In this document: piece by piece, positions 8,605 to 17,817 of the stretch
Layout: each line of letters begins with the position of its first letter
How positions within the stretch are numbered: position 1 is the stretch's first letter
Assembly (NCBI RefSeq): GCF_004352915.1
Contig: NZ_SJSY01000070.1
Location: forward strand, 124,001 to 188,000
DNA: 64,000 nucleotides
DNA from: Flavobacterium zhairuonense
GTDB lineage: Bacteria > Bacteroidota > Bacteroidia > Flavobacteriales > Flavobacteriaceae
Direction of reading: 5' to 3'
Translations under genes and position numbers: made by a program
Notes under the pieces: generated by a model
Told to the model about the DNA's origin: nothing
Database searches by the model: none
Seen by the model: the letters and a program-made list of their open reading frames with translations, nothing else

Positions 8605-8710
8605 TTGTCATTTCGACCGAAGGGAGAAATCACACTAGAAGCTCCGCAAAGTAAGTCTCAAATCTTTGTCGATATGCGTATGTGATTTCTCCCTTCGGTC
8701 GAAATGACAA
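8605..8710. repeat. 106-bp hairpin element E2, downstream of GIY-YIG gene
   Basis: The length is identical to E1. The inverted arms are perfect over 30 nt (TTGTCATTTCGACCGAAGGG onwards). Differences from E1 are concentrated in the loop (AAGTCTCAAATC against TGTCGCCAATC) and at one end of the stem. Confidence 0.92.
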
Positions 8711-8778
8711 CCTGAACGCAAAAAAAAATAAAAACTTTACAAAATCTTAGCGAACTTAGCGGTTAAAATCAAAAACAA

Positions 8779-9573
8779 ATGATTGATATAAAAACATTTG
8801 ACCAAGCAGAAGATTTACAAAATCCGAGACGTGTATTGAAATATGTGCTTCTATTTTGTACATCGGGTGAAATGACGCTTTCTGTGGATGAAAACGAATA
8901 TACACTTATTAAAAATTCAGTCATTACCATAACTTCTGGTCAAATTCATTTTATTAAAAACAGCTCAAATGCAACCGGATTTGTTCTTGAATTTACTTAT
9001 GATTTTTTCTGCAAAAATGATAATGATATCGAACTCATTTTTCACAACAGTTTGTTCTGCCATTTTGCAATGAATGAAGTTATCAAAGTCGACAATGACA
9101 AAATGGTTGTTGATACGCTCAAACTTATTGAAAAAGAAATTGCTGAAAAACCTTATCAATACCTCATCTCTATTCATAATTATATCGAATTGATTTTAAT
9201 CGAAATCAATCGTTCTAAAATAAAACTTGGAGAAGAAATCTACAAACCCGATGCTTTGTTTCTCCATTTTCTGGAAGCGATTCGAGGCAATTTTGACAAA
9301 AATCTTTCGGTTGCTGAAATTGCCAATTTAATTGGAACTACCGAAGCCAAACTCAACAAACTCTCCAAACTGCATTGCAATAAAACCGCTCAAAACATCA
9401 TCTTCGGATTGCTAATTTCTGAGGCAAAACGTTTGTTTACTTACGAGAAATTATCGGTTAAAGAAACGGCTTATGCTTTGGGGTTTAATGATCCGTTTTA
9501 TTTTTCGAACTTCTTCAAAAAGCATACTAATATTTCTCCTAAATCTTATAAGGAAAAAGTAGCGGATTTATAA
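8779..9573 (+). CDS. AraC-family transcriptional regulator
   Basis: This 264-residue protein has an N-terminal cupin-like sensor domain (about 1-140, with GEMTLSVDENEYTLIKNSVITI) and a C-terminal double HTH of the AraC/XylS type. The first helix pair is LSVAEIANLIGTTEAKLNKL; the second is LSVKETAYALGFNDPFYFSN followed by FFKKHTNISPKSYKE. The codirectional DoxX and cupin genes (9847, 10291) are the nearest candidate targets, separated by repeat copy 2. The effector is not apparent. Confidence 0.9.
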   Translation: MIDIKTFDQAEDLQNPRRVLKYVLLFCTSGEMTLSVDENEYTLIKNSVITITSGQIHFIKNSSNATGFVLEFTYDFFCKNDNDIELIFHNSLFCHFAMNEVIKVDNDKMVVDTLKLIEKEIAEKPYQYLISIHNYIELILIEINRSKIKLGEEIYKPDALFLHFLEAIRGNFDKNLSVAEIANLIGTTEAKLNKLSKLHCNKTAQNIIFGLLISEAKRLFTYEKLSVKETAYALGFNDPFYFSNFFKKHTNISPKSYKEKVADL

Positions 9574-9600
9574 TTTACAATTCTTTGCGCATAATTTTTT

Positions 9601-9736
9601 AAACACATAGAGACATAGGTTTAAAATGTGGTTAAAAGAATGTAAAAGAGAAACTAGTTTCTCAACACATAGCTATGTTTATTAATACAAGTGAAACGCC
9701 TTAGTACGTGTGCAAAATCTATGTTTCTATGTGTTT
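9601..9736 (+). repeat. Palindrome-bounded intergenic element, copy 2
   Basis: This 136-bp copy has terminal arms AAACACATAGAGACATAG and CTATGTTTCTATGTGTTT, pairing throughout with one G-T. It carries a perfect internal palindrome GAGAAACTAGTTTCTC, then ACATAGCTATGT, then the core AAGTGAAACGCCTT. It begins 28 nt after the AraC stop codon and is oriented with transcription. Confidence 0.88.
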
Positions 9737-9846
9737 AAATAAATCGAAAAGAATATCCCATTACATGCTTTTTCCAAGATTCTCTATTCTTTAAAAAGCA
9801 CCACCGCCCGATCTTTGTATCTGATTAATAACTAACAAAATAGTTT

Positions 9847-10269
9847 ATGAAAAGATATCAGGATTTTGCCACTTTGCTTTTACGAATCGCAATGGCAATT
9901 GGATTTTTATCCGCCGTTTTGAGTCGGTTAGGCTTGTTGGGAAAACAATCTTCGGGCTGGGAAAATTTTCTGGCTTACGCCGAACAAGTCAATTCTTTTT
10001 TGCCTAAAAGTTTTATTCCGCCAATAGCAATTATCAGCACTTTTCTAGAATCCTTTTTTGCTGTTTTATTGTTGATTGGATATCAAACTAGAAAAACGGC
10101 TTTTGGCGCTTCAGTCCTCACTTTTTTGTTTGCGCTGGCAATGACGTATTCTTTCGGAATTAAAGAACCTCTTGATTATTCTGTATTTGTGTTTTCGATG
10201 GGCGCTTTTCTTTTAGCAACAATCGAAAAATACAACTGGAGCTTAGATGAATTTCTTTCAAAAAATTAA
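9847..10269 (+). CDS. DoxX-family membrane protein
   Basis: This 140-residue protein has four predicted membrane segments (about 8-28, 55-78, 82-103, 108-125) and the DoxX-like pattern LLLRIAMAIGFLSAV near the start. Family members are small inner-membrane proteins, some linked to redox or thiol stress, but no reaction can be assigned. The cupin gene begins 21 bp downstream, so the two are probably cotranscribed. A different DoxX-like gene lies at 28647. Confidence 0.85.
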   Translation: MKRYQDFATLLLRIAMAIGFLSAVLSRLGLLGKQSSGWENFLAYAEQVNSFLPKSFIPPIAIISTFLESFFAVLLLIGYQTRKTAFGASVLTFLFALAMTYSFGIKEPLDYSVFVFSMGAFLLATIEKYNWSLDEFLSKN

Positions 10270-10290
10270 ACAATTAAAAATCAATTAAAA

Positions 10291-10635
10291 ATGGAAAAAC
10301 AAATTGCAAAAACAAGCGAATTAAACTGGAAACCTCTTATTGAAGAAGGAGTTAATACAGACGGTATTTTTTATAAAGTGCTATGTTTTGACGAAACTGC
10401 CAACAGACCGAAAACTTTTTTACTAAAATTTGAAGCAGGAGCTTCGTACCCAAATCATCTTCATCCATCTGGAGAGGAAATCTTTGTTCTTGAAGGTGAA
10501 GTGCGCTCTGCAAAAGATGAACTAAAAGCAGGTGATTATTTGTATATGCCACCTGAAAGCACACATTCTGTCTTTTCTAAAAATGGTTGTACGCTTTTGT
10601 TTATAGTACCAGAAGAAGTTGTGATTTTGAAATAA
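10291..10635 (+). CDS. Cupin-domain protein (ChrR-like)
   Basis: This 114-residue single cupin has metal-binding motif 1 reading YPNHLHPSGEEIFVLEGEV and motif 2 reading YMPPESTHSVF, giving the usual 2His-Glu plus His set. The overall pattern resembles anti-sigma ChrR C-terminal cupins, but there is no zinc anti-sigma domain. Substrate unknown. It is likely cotranscribed with DoxX 21 bp upstream. Confidence 0.85.
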   Translation: MEKQIAKTSELNWKPLIEEGVNTDGIFYKVLCFDETANRPKTFLLKFEAGASYPNHLHPSGEEIFVLEGEVRSAKDELKAGDYLYMPPESTHSVFSKNGCTLLFIVPEEVVILK

Positions 10636-11110
10636 ACAAAATTTCAAAAAAAAGCCAAAGGCTTGACCCATATTGTAGAGCTGTCCCGAGGCTTCGGGAT
10701 CAGTCCTGCTTAAATTGAATTACATGAGGTAAAAAATTATACCCGATAGCGCGGATTTGCAATCCGTTCCCGCAAAGATTGTCTGGCACGTTATTTTAAT
10801 GACTTACATTGCCTTAAACTGCTACGGGCACGGATTGCAAATCAGCGCTATCGATCTTGTAGATATATCTATGCGGTTTATTTTTTGTTTGAAGTTTTTT
10901 ATAAAAAACACAGCCGTTATGGTTTTCCGTAATGTTCATCTCAAAATAATATTTACTTTTCAACTGATAAAAAATCCTTTAAATTTTCTTGGTTTAAAAA
11001 AGTTCACATGAATACAAAACTATTTCATAACAAGACAAAGGAAAAATAAAAACCACAATTCAAAACGTCAAGTTTAACAAATAAAAAAAACTCAAAACCA
11101 AAATATCAAA
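10636..11110. other. Gene-free spacer with palindromic repeats
   Basis: This 475-bp spacer contains a short palindrome TCCCGAGGCTTCGGGA (10684-10699). It also contains a large inverted repeat at 10745-10772 and 10825-10852: 28-nt arms, 26 paired, beginning GATAGCGCGGATTTGCAATC. An ATATTGTAGAGCTG stretch at 10671-10684 reappears inverted near 17948-17961. The remainder, to about 11105, is A-rich with no credible gene. Confidence 0.7.
10745..10852. repeat. Inverted-repeat element with 28-bp arms
   Basis: The left arm starts GATAGCGCGGATTTGCAATC. The right arm ends GATTGCAAATCAGCGCTATC. The arms pair at 26 of 28 positions around a 52-nt centre. It looks like a REP-type intergenic palindrome; this is the only complete copy in the window. 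Confidence 0.8.
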
Positions 11111-11764
11111 ATGAAGCCAAAACTATTACTTGCCACGATGGGAATCTTTTTATCATTTGCTTGCAGTCAAAAAAATAACTTGACAGCAACTGAAACGGAG
11201 TTAATAAAAAAAGTAAACTTTGATACCGATTTACTTGTAGAGTTAAAAGAACTCACAAAAAGTGATTTCAAACAACTGCCTTTAATTGACGAAGAAACAG
11301 GCGAAATGCATTCGGATAAATTCTATGATGGTGTTTACACAGAAGCCACAGACGATCAAGCAGTAAAATTTGTCAAAGAACTTAAAAATAAATTTAGAGA
11401 TAAAGGTTATTTAGTCTTTGAATTTGAGACTAATGACGATAAGAAAGCGGTGGCTGTAATTAAAGGTACAGATGATCTCGACATTATTAGATACAGAAAA
11501 ACGGACGGCATAAATTATGATTTGGATAATACGGCGTTAGTGGCCAAAATTTCTGAGTGGAAAACAAAATATGGCTTGGTAATAATTGGTTGTAGCAGGG
11601 ACTGGGTTAACCTTGAATTTAATAAATTACCTTCTGATTTAGATGCATTTGCAAAAGAAGTTTATGCTTTTTGTCCAGATTCTATTGATCAAGGCGTTGG
11701 CTCTTTAGACAATCTAAAAGAAGCAATCAAAGAAATGAACGGACTATGGTTGTGGTGGGATTAA
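11111..11764 (+). CDS. Lipoprotein with DUF4253-like domain
   Basis: This 217-residue protein has a lipoprotein signal (ATMGIFLSFAC, C18). The C-terminal half resembles DUF4253: NYDLDNTALVAKISEWKTKY, IIGCSRDWVNLEFNKLPSDL, EVYAFCPDSIDQGVGSL, ending in NGLWLWWD. DUF4253 proteins are uncharacterised; some sit near polymorphic-toxin immunity genes, which is not the case here as far as can be seen. The two following genes are codirectional and may form a loose transcription unit. Confidence 0.75.
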   Translation: MKPKLLLATMGIFLSFACSQKNNLTATETELIKKVNFDTDLLVELKELTKSDFKQLPLIDEETGEMHSDKFYDGVYTEATDDQAVKFVKELKNKFRDKGYLVFEFETNDDKKAVAVIKGTDDLDIIRYRKTDGINYDLDNTALVAKISEWKTKYGLVIIGCSRDWVNLEFNKLPSDLDAFAKEVYAFCPDSIDQGVGSLDNLKEAIKEMNGLWLWWD

Positions 11765-11828
11765 ATAAAAAAATTCACAATCATTTTATAAAAACATATA
11801 ACTTTCTCTAGCCAATAAAACCAAAACC

Positions 11829-12332
11829 ATGAAAAAAACAATAATCACATTCCTAATTACAGTATGCGCAGCAATCAGCGTGAATTCACAAACAAAATTT
11901 GATTTGCCAGAAAATATAGAACTTAAGAGAGACTCGGATTATGCTAAATATGAAAATGATATTGTCAGCGCTGCAAAATGGCTGGAAGAAACCGATTTAG
12001 ATAAAGAAACAGACAAGAGAAAACAAGTTGATGCTTTTATTATAAAATGGGTATCCGGAACTCCAAATATCACGGTCGAAATGAATAGTTCTCTAATGAA
12101 ATTGTATGGCAAAAACAATGAATTATTGGCTTTGTATATGGCAAGTTATTCAGCATATTTTCTACAAAACACAACTGCCGATAAAACTGCTGCAGTTAAA
12201 GCCGGAATAATCTCTATGATAAATGTCTATAAAAAAGGAATTTCGATTGCAAAAAGTAAAGAAATGGAGAAAGCAATCGAGGCGTTTGATCAAAATAAAT
12301 TCGACGAATATATTGCAAAAAACTTTGGATAA
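11829..12332 (+). CDS. Secreted protein of unknown function
   Basis: This 167-residue protein has a cleavable signal peptide (MKKTIITFLITVCAAISVNSQ). The rest is predicted mostly helical (AAKWLEETDLDKETDKRKQV, NNELLALYMASYSAYFLQN, SMINVYKKGISIAKSKEMEK). No family is recognised. It is probably periplasmic or surface-exposed. It lies 64 bp after the DUF4253 lipoprotein gene. Confidence 0.7.
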   Translation: MKKTIITFLITVCAAISVNSQTKFDLPENIELKRDSDYAKYENDIVSAAKWLEETDLDKETDKRKQVDAFIIKWVSGTPNITVEMNSSLMKLYGKNNELLALYMASYSAYFLQNTTADKTAAVKAGIISMINVYKKGISIAKSKEMEKAIEAFDQNKFDEYIAKNFG

Positions 12333-12397
12333 CTTTTGTTGGCGCGAGTGTATTACTCGTGAATAAAAAACTACCTAAATATTTCACTAAAAAATTT

Positions 12398-13465
12398 ATG
12401 GCCAAAAATTCCGAAGACTGGCAAGAAACTAGAAAAATTTATCTGGCCGTTTCTACGCTTTGTTTTCTTCTTGGAACTTTCTTTTTTATCAGAGTAATAA
12501 CTGGAAGTTACATCATTCAATTGTCAGATCTTGTCGTTTGCGAAAATCTAATAACTTCTGAAGGAGCAAAATTCAAAGAAACCAAAGGAAAACATAGCCA
12601 AAAATGGATCGAATTTAAATGCATTGATAACAAAAGTACTTTCAAGATTATCGATTATGATTATAGATGCGTCGTTGACGATGATATACTAAATGCAATA
12701 AAAGCGGGTGATACAATTTCGCTTTCAATTTTAAAAAGCGATATAGATGATTTTGATAACGATACTGCTTGTGAAATTCATTCGCTCGTAAAAAACGGCA
12801 AAGAATATTTAGACTTTAATTGCAGAAACAAAGAAGACAATGGAGATGGCGAAAGAGCATTTATACTATTATTTGCCATAACCATTATGACTGGAATAGT
12901 ATTTTTATTTGCTAAAAAACCAAAGTTTTTTGATCATGTAAATCCAAAATTTATAATCTGGATTGTTATAATAGTACTTTTCTTTGCCACACTTTCAGGA
13001 TGTCAAAATAACAAATTCGATTATGATCCTTCTTTGCCATATCCGGAATTAAAAGTTGGCGAACGATGGGATGATAAATACGACAATCGGGGTTTGCAAA
13101 ATGGTATCGTTAAAGGTGATTTTCTGTATGTCAATACCATTAATATTTCCGAAGGAAAAGAGTTTCTGTATTGTTTAAATCTTGAAACCAAAAAAGTAAC
13201 ATGGAAAAACGAAGTAGATTTATACGCTTCGCAACCTGTTTGTATTAGTCAAAATCGAATCTATTACGTTAGTTATGTTGGCAGCATTTATTGCTTTTCA
13301 GCAGTTGGTAAAAAATTGTGGTCCCTAAAACCTGACGTCTATCATATGGCAGACCAACTTAAGACTGTCAATGATAATTTAGTGCTTACGAATGCGAACC
13401 ATGAAGTTTTTGAATTTGATAAAAATTCTGGAAAAATAGTAACGCAATATGTTATAACAGAATAA
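12398..13465 (+). CDS. Membrane-anchored protein with PQQ-like beta-propeller segment
   Basis: This protein of about 355 residues has TM1 (about 15-36), a periplasmic region of about 115 residues, and a TM hairpin (about 156-173 and 184-201). A C-terminal domain has propeller-type repeats (GDFLYVNTINISEGKEFLYC, LNLETKKVTWKNEVDL, QNRIYYVSYVGSIYCFSAVG). The third TM ends FFATLSGC at C202, which looks like a lipobox in the middle of the protein. The frame can open at GTG 12359, but that codon sits inside a CGAGT/ACTCG hairpin, so the ATG at 12398 is preferred. Function unknown. Confidence 0.7.
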   Translation: MAKNSEDWQETRKIYLAVSTLCFLLGTFFFIRVITGSYIIQLSDLVVCENLITSEGAKFKETKGKHSQKWIEFKCIDNKSTFKIIDYDYRCVVDDDILNAIKAGDTISLSILKSDIDDFDNDTACEIHSLVKNGKEYLDFNCRNKEDNGDGERAFILLFAITIMTGIVFLFAKKPKFFDHVNPKFIIWIVIIVLFFATLSGCQNNKFDYDPSLPYPELKVGERWDDKYDNRGLQNGIVKGDFLYVNTINISEGKEFLYCLNLETKKVTWKNEVDLYASQPVCISQNRIYYVSYVGSIYCFSAVGKKLWSLKPDVYHMADQLKTVNDNLVLTNANHEVFEFDKNSGKIVTQYVITE

Positions 13466-13486
13466 AATAGCAAATTCAATTTCATA

Positions 13487-13512
13487 AGCCTTCGACTTCG
13501 CTCAGGGTGACA
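13487..13512. repeat. Solitary Bacteroidota-type intergenic repeat arm
   Basis: The stretch containing CTTCGACTTCGCTCAGGGTG resembles half of a dispersed palindromic repeat that I recall as common in flavobacterial genomes. No second arm is seen nearby. Confidence 0.45.
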
Positions 13513-13690
13513 ATTGGATTCTTAAAAAACGAAGTCAGCTAAAATTTTGAAGAAATTTAAAATTGCTGAATCTGGATTTAAGTTTCGATTTAGTTCTTAC
13601 TTTTTAATTCCTATATTCGTCCAGAAAAATAAAATTCTTACAAAACTATTAATTGATTAAACAACAAAAAATTACAAAATAAAAAACTGA

Positions 13691-16666
13691 ATGAAATATA
13701 AAATTACTCTACTTCTTTTTTTAGCTGTTTTTACATTTACCAATGCTCAAACTATAGATGCAACTTTAGTCGAATTAAATTTTCGTGAAGATAGCGACCC
13801 TCAAAAATTAACGCCTTTCAAATCTGGATTCTTTTTTACTGCAACAGATGGTTACTTTAAAAAATTTGGCCGGGAATTATGGTACTCAAACGGTACAACA
13901 AAAGGTACATCAATGGTTAAAGACATTAAGCCAGGGCAATCTTCTTCGAACCCAAGTTCTTTAACTGTTGTTGAAAATCTGCTTTACTTTACAGCCTATG
14001 ATGAGCATGGTACCGAATTATGGAAAAGTGATGGAACTGAAGCTGGGACATCATTAGTTAAAGATATAAAGCCAAACAATACTGATGAATATAATGGGCC
14101 GACAGAATTAATTGGCTGGAAAGGGAAATTATATTTTAATGCGAGTAATGAATTCAATGGTTCTGAACTCTGGACAAGTGACGGAACTGAAGCTGGAACG
14201 CATATGGTAAAAGATATAAATCCAAAAGGTAACGCCAGTCCTAGTAATTTATTCATTTTTAACAATGCTTTGTATTTCATAGCAGATGACGGAGTAAATG
14301 GGTTTGAACTTTGGATAAGTGATGGTACAGAATCAGGAACTAAGATGGTTAAAAATATTAGTCCAAATAGCTCAGGACTTACTTTTGGCAATCAATTTTT
14401 GATCCTGAATAACAATTTTTATTTTTTCGCAAATAATACGTTTAATAATTATGAGCTATGGAAAAGTGATGGTACAGAATCTGGAACTCAAATGGTCAAA
14501 GATATCAATGCCAGTAATAATTCCATCACCACAATCTTAAAAGGAGTTTCTCTTGATAATTTGATAATTTTTGAAGTTAATGATGGCATTAATGGTTCTG
14601 AAATATGGAAAAGTGATGGTACAGAATCTGGAACAATGATGGTCAAAAACATCAATAATACAGCAACAAGCAGTATAAGTTATGATAATAAATTCGTCGT
14701 GTTTAATAATGAAGCTTACTTTTTAGCAAATGACAATGTAAATGGAACAGAAATATGGAAAACTAATGGGACAGCAAGTGGTACAATTTTATTAAAAGAC
14801 ATTAGTGAAGGACCATCATCAGTATGGATAGAAAAAATTCATGTGGATAAAGCAAATAACAAGCTTTTATTTTATTCCACAAGTACTAATTACCCAGAAA
14901 AAAAACTTTGGGTAAGTGACGGTACAGCAACTGGTACATTCAAATTATCAGATGTTCAAGCAAGTAATATCTCAGGAATAGAACAAAGCTTTGTTTCTGT
15001 TAATAATAAGACATACTTAACAGGGCAAACTGAAAAAGAAGGTAATGAACTATGGAGTACAGATGGTACAAAATCCGGAACTTCGTTTTTTGCCGATTTA
15101 AATTATTCAAATAGTAGTTATGCCTCTAAATTTACTAATGTAAACGGAAATCTTTTTTTTAGTGCAAATGGGAAACAATCCGGAAATCAATTGTTTAAAA
15201 GCGATGGTACTGTTCTGGGTACTAAAATGATTAAAGATATAAATCCAGGCTATAATGGCATGGACAATTTATCTGAAATGAAAGCAATAAACGGTACTTT
15301 ATTTTTTAGTGGAATCGATGCTACTCATGGTTATGAATTATGGAAAAGCGACGGAACTGAAAATGGAACTATCATGGTTAAAGACATAAACCCAGGCAAC
15401 AAAAGCAGTTTGCAAAATTATAACGACAAACAATCTTTTACTGTCATAAATAACATTCTTTATTTTTCTGCTGACAATGGTTTAAATGGTTTTGAATTAT
15501 GGCGAAGTGACGGAACTGAATCAGGAACCTACATGATAAAAGATATAGCAACTGATAGAAGTAGTTATCCGAGAAGTTTTACCTCCTTGAACAATACAAT
15601 TTACTTTATTGCTAATGATCTAACCGGAAGTGCATTATGGACAACTGATGGTACTCAATCTGGAACAATTAAAATAACAAATTTGAACGATATGAGGGTT
15701 CTACAAACCGTGAACAACAAATTGTTTATAGTTGCAGAAACATCTGGAACATCGTATGGACCACATGATGTATGGGTTTCAGACGGAACGGCGTCTGGAA
15801 CAAGTCATATCAAAAGTTTTGGAGATAATATAGATAGTGATATCCAAATAACTGCCTCACTTAAAAATGAAATATATTTTGTTGCCAGAAGTCCCGAAAG
15901 TTATAATAAGGCAGTTTATAAAACTGATGGAACAATTGGAGGTACCGTTTTATTGTTTGATGGAGCAACACATCCAATATCAAATCTTGATATAAATACA
16001 ATTTTAACATGTGGTGAATATGTTTATTTTGTGATTGAAGATTACTTAAGGATTCCTAGAGAACTGTGGAGAACTAATGGCAAAATAACAGAGCAGGTTG
16101 CTAACACAGAAACTGCTGTTTTTACCTATATCAGAGGTTTGACATGTTTTAATAAAAATTTATTATATTTTCTTGAAACGTTCCCTCATAAAGTGTCGAT
16201 GATCAATGATCAATTAGCTCAACCAGTAGAGTTAGATATAAACCTTTCAAATGGCCAAAAATTTGCTGACAATGAAGGTATTGAAGAATTAGGAGCAACG
16301 GATAATACTTTATATTTCAGAGCACGAACTGATATTAGTGGAAATGAACTTTATATTGCGAAAATAAATAGCCCAAACTTGAGTACTATTGATCATAATA
16401 ATATCAAAAATAATGACCTAAAACGTGTAAGTGTTTATCCTAACCCAGCTAATAAAATAATAAATATTAAATCTTTTGATAATTCTGAAATTGTTAAGTT
16501 CGAGATATGGGATGTAAATGGAAAAAAAATTCAGGAACAATTTAATGAAGACTTAAAAGGCGAAATTAAATATGATGTAAGCTGGTTGCATACAGGAATC
16601 TATTTTATGAAAGTATTACTTTCAGACGGAAAAGTGAACAATGTAAAAATCATAATTAATCACTAA
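13691..16666 (+). CDS. Secreted ELWxxDGT-repeat protein with T9SS tail
   Basis: This is a 991-residue exported protein. A signal peptide (ITLLLFLAVFTFTNAQ) is followed by about 15 copies of a 45-65 residue unit, each marked by ELWxSDGTxxGTxMVKDI, plus one degenerate copy near residue 800. The repeats probably form beta-propeller blades. The last ~80 residues (VSVYPNPANKIINI, FEIWDVNGKKI, GIYFMKVLLSDGK) are a type A T9SS C-terminal sorting domain, so the protein should be secreted or attached to the cell surface. Several repeat units are identical over about 30 bp, indicating recent internal duplication. Ligand unknown. Terminator follows at 16685. Confidence 0.9.
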   Translation: MKYKITLLLFLAVFTFTNAQTIDATLVELNFREDSDPQKLTPFKSGFFFTATDGYFKKFGRELWYSNGTTKGTSMVKDIKPGQSSSNPSSLTVVENLLYFTAYDEHGTELWKSDGTEAGTSLVKDIKPNNTDEYNGPTELIGWKGKLYFNASNEFNGSELWTSDGTEAGTHMVKDINPKGNASPSNLFIFNNALYFIADDGVNGFELWISDGTESGTKMVKNISPNSSGLTFGNQFLILNNNFYFFANNTFNNYELWKSDGTESGTQMVKDINASNNSITTILKGVSLDNLIIFEVNDGINGSEIWKSDGTESGTMMVKNINNTATSSISYDNKFVVFNNEAYFLANDNVNGTEIWKTNGTASGTILLKDISEGPSSVWIEKIHVDKANNKLLFYSTSTNYPEKKLWVSDGTATGTFKLSDVQASNISGIEQSFVSVNNKTYLTGQTEKEGNELWSTDGTKSGTSFFADLNYSNSSYASKFTNVNGNLFFSANGKQSGNQLFKSDGTVLGTKMIKDINPGYNGMDNLSEMKAINGTLFFSGIDATHGYELWKSDGTENGTIMVKDINPGNKSSLQNYNDKQSFTVINNILYFSADNGLNGFELWRSDGTESGTYMIKDIATDRSSYPRSFTSLNNTIYFIANDLTGSALWTTDGTQSGTIKITNLNDMRVLQTVNNKLFIVAETSGTSYGPHDVWVSDGTASGTSHIKSFGDNIDSDIQITASLKNEIYFVARSPESYNKAVYKTDGTIGGTVLLFDGATHPISNLDINTILTCGEYVYFVIEDYLRIPRELWRTNGKITEQVANTETAVFTYIRGLTCFNKNLLYFLETFPHKVSMINDQLAQPVELDINLSNGQKFADNEGIEELGATDNTLYFRARTDISGNELYIAKINSPNLSTIDHNNIKNNDLKRVSVYPNPANKIINIKSFDNSEIVKFEIWDVNGKKIQEQFNEDLKGEIKYDVSWLHTGIYFMKVLLSDGKVNNVKIIINH

Positions 16667-16684
16667 TAATTACAATTTTATAGT

Positions 16685-16722
16685 ACTCCGCAAAGTCTTC
16701 TGATTTTGCGGAGTTTTTTTTT
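16685..16722 (+). terminator. Intrinsic terminator after the ELWxxDGT gene
   Basis: A perfect 10-bp stem (ACTCCGCAAA / TTTGCGGAGT) with a 10-nt loop is followed by a run of nine T residues. It lies 18 nt after the stop codon. Confidence 0.92.
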
Positions 16723-16780
16723 TAGCATAAATACAAAATGCTTAAAATGAACCTATATCACTTTTATAGTGAAATAAAAC

Positions 16781-17755
16781 CTATTTAGCTGGTGTAATAA
16801 CGATATTGCGATATTCCACAGGACCGTGGTCTCCCTGAAGAAATATTGGGCCGGGTTCGCTTTCATTACTATCAATCGCTCCACCTGTAATTCCGGGAAT
16901 ATTCTGATTGCTGATTACTGTTTTACCATTGGCAACAAGCGTTACCATTCTGCCGATCAGAGTAATATCATACGTATTCCATTCGCCGGCTTCTTTGGCA
17001 ACCATTTCATTGGGAACTAATAGTCCGTAAATCGCTCCCATTTGGTCCAGAGCCGGTTCCATTCCTTTGCCATCTGTCACCTGCACTTCATAACGACCGC
17101 GAAGATACACACCGCTATTACTGTGTTTTGGAATACGAAATTCTATATGAAGTTTAAAATCATTAAATTTCTCGTTGGTCACCAAATTTACACCCGATTT
17201 TGGACTACGCAAAATACCATTTTCCAAAATCCACTGGCTAATGCCTTCTGTGTGCCATTCTTTCATAGAATTACCATTAAGAAGATGAATCGGTTTATCC
17301 CAAACAGACGAAGTAGTACGGCGAAGTTCAGGAGCGCGAACACCAGTCCAGGTTTGGGTTTTTCCATCAACCGTTTGTAAGGTTCCGAATATTTTTTCAC
17401 CTTCAATTTCGCCTTCTACGCGAAGAGCGTTGCTTCCTTTCTCCCACTGCGGTGGTATTGAAAAGCTAAATTTTCGATCCTGAACATGAATTTCAGCTAT
17501 TGGACGCGCACTGCCTACTACGCACATAAATTGTCCGACAAGCGTTTTGGGGCCCGAGCGTCTAATTTCGAGCCAGGCTGGCGCAGGTTTTCCTTCGACA
17601 TCAATGGTTATATCCCAAAAGCCTTTTAAAGTATCCTTTTCAACTGCATAAAGATTGTTGCTGATTTGGCTAGCAAAAAGAGTCAAGAACAGGCTAAATA
17701 TCAAAATCTGGTTACGGAAATTTGGAAATGCTGTGGTTTTGGTTTTCTGGTTCAT
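16781..17755 (-). CDS. Secreted 3-keto-disaccharide hydrolase-domain protein (DUF1080)
   Basis: This 324-residue protein has an N-terminal signal (LIFSLFLTLFASQISNNLYA). A small beta domain (about 40-145) is followed by the DUF1080/PF06439 jelly-roll domain (about 150-324) with HLLNGNSMKEWHTEGISQW, DFKLHIEFRIPKHSNSGVYL and GEWNTYDITLIGRMVTLVANG. Family knowledge: some members hydrolyse 3-keto-glycosides produced by glucoside 3-dehydrogenation. The actual substrate here is not known. It points towards the ELWxxDGT gene and is upstream-adjacent to a codirectional cupin gene, 249 bp away. Confidence 0.85.
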   Translation of the reverse strand: MNQKTKTTAFPNFRNQILIFSLFLTLFASQISNNLYAVEKDTLKGFWDITIDVEGKPAPAWLEIRRSGPKTLVGQFMCVVGSARPIAEIHVQDRKFSFSIPPQWEKGSNALRVEGEIEGEKIFGTLQTVDGKTQTWTGVRAPELRRTTSSVWDKPIHLLNGNSMKEWHTEGISQWILENGILRSPKSGVNLVTNEKFNDFKLHIEFRIPKHSNSGVYLRGRYEVQVTDGKGMEPALDQMGAIYGLLVPNEMVAKEAGEWNTYDITLIGRMVTLVANGKTVISNQNIPGITGGAIDSNESEPGPIFLQGDHGPVEYRNIVITPAK

Positions 17756-17817
17756 GTATTTTTTTTGATATTAAAGATAATTAATTTTCAAAAGAAATCT
17801 ATTTTGGAGTCAAATCT

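Noticed and set aside
10757..11011. 84-residue open frame in a repeat-rich spacer
   Set aside because: It starts inside the inverted repeat arm and its sequence follows the palindrome; no domain or start signal.
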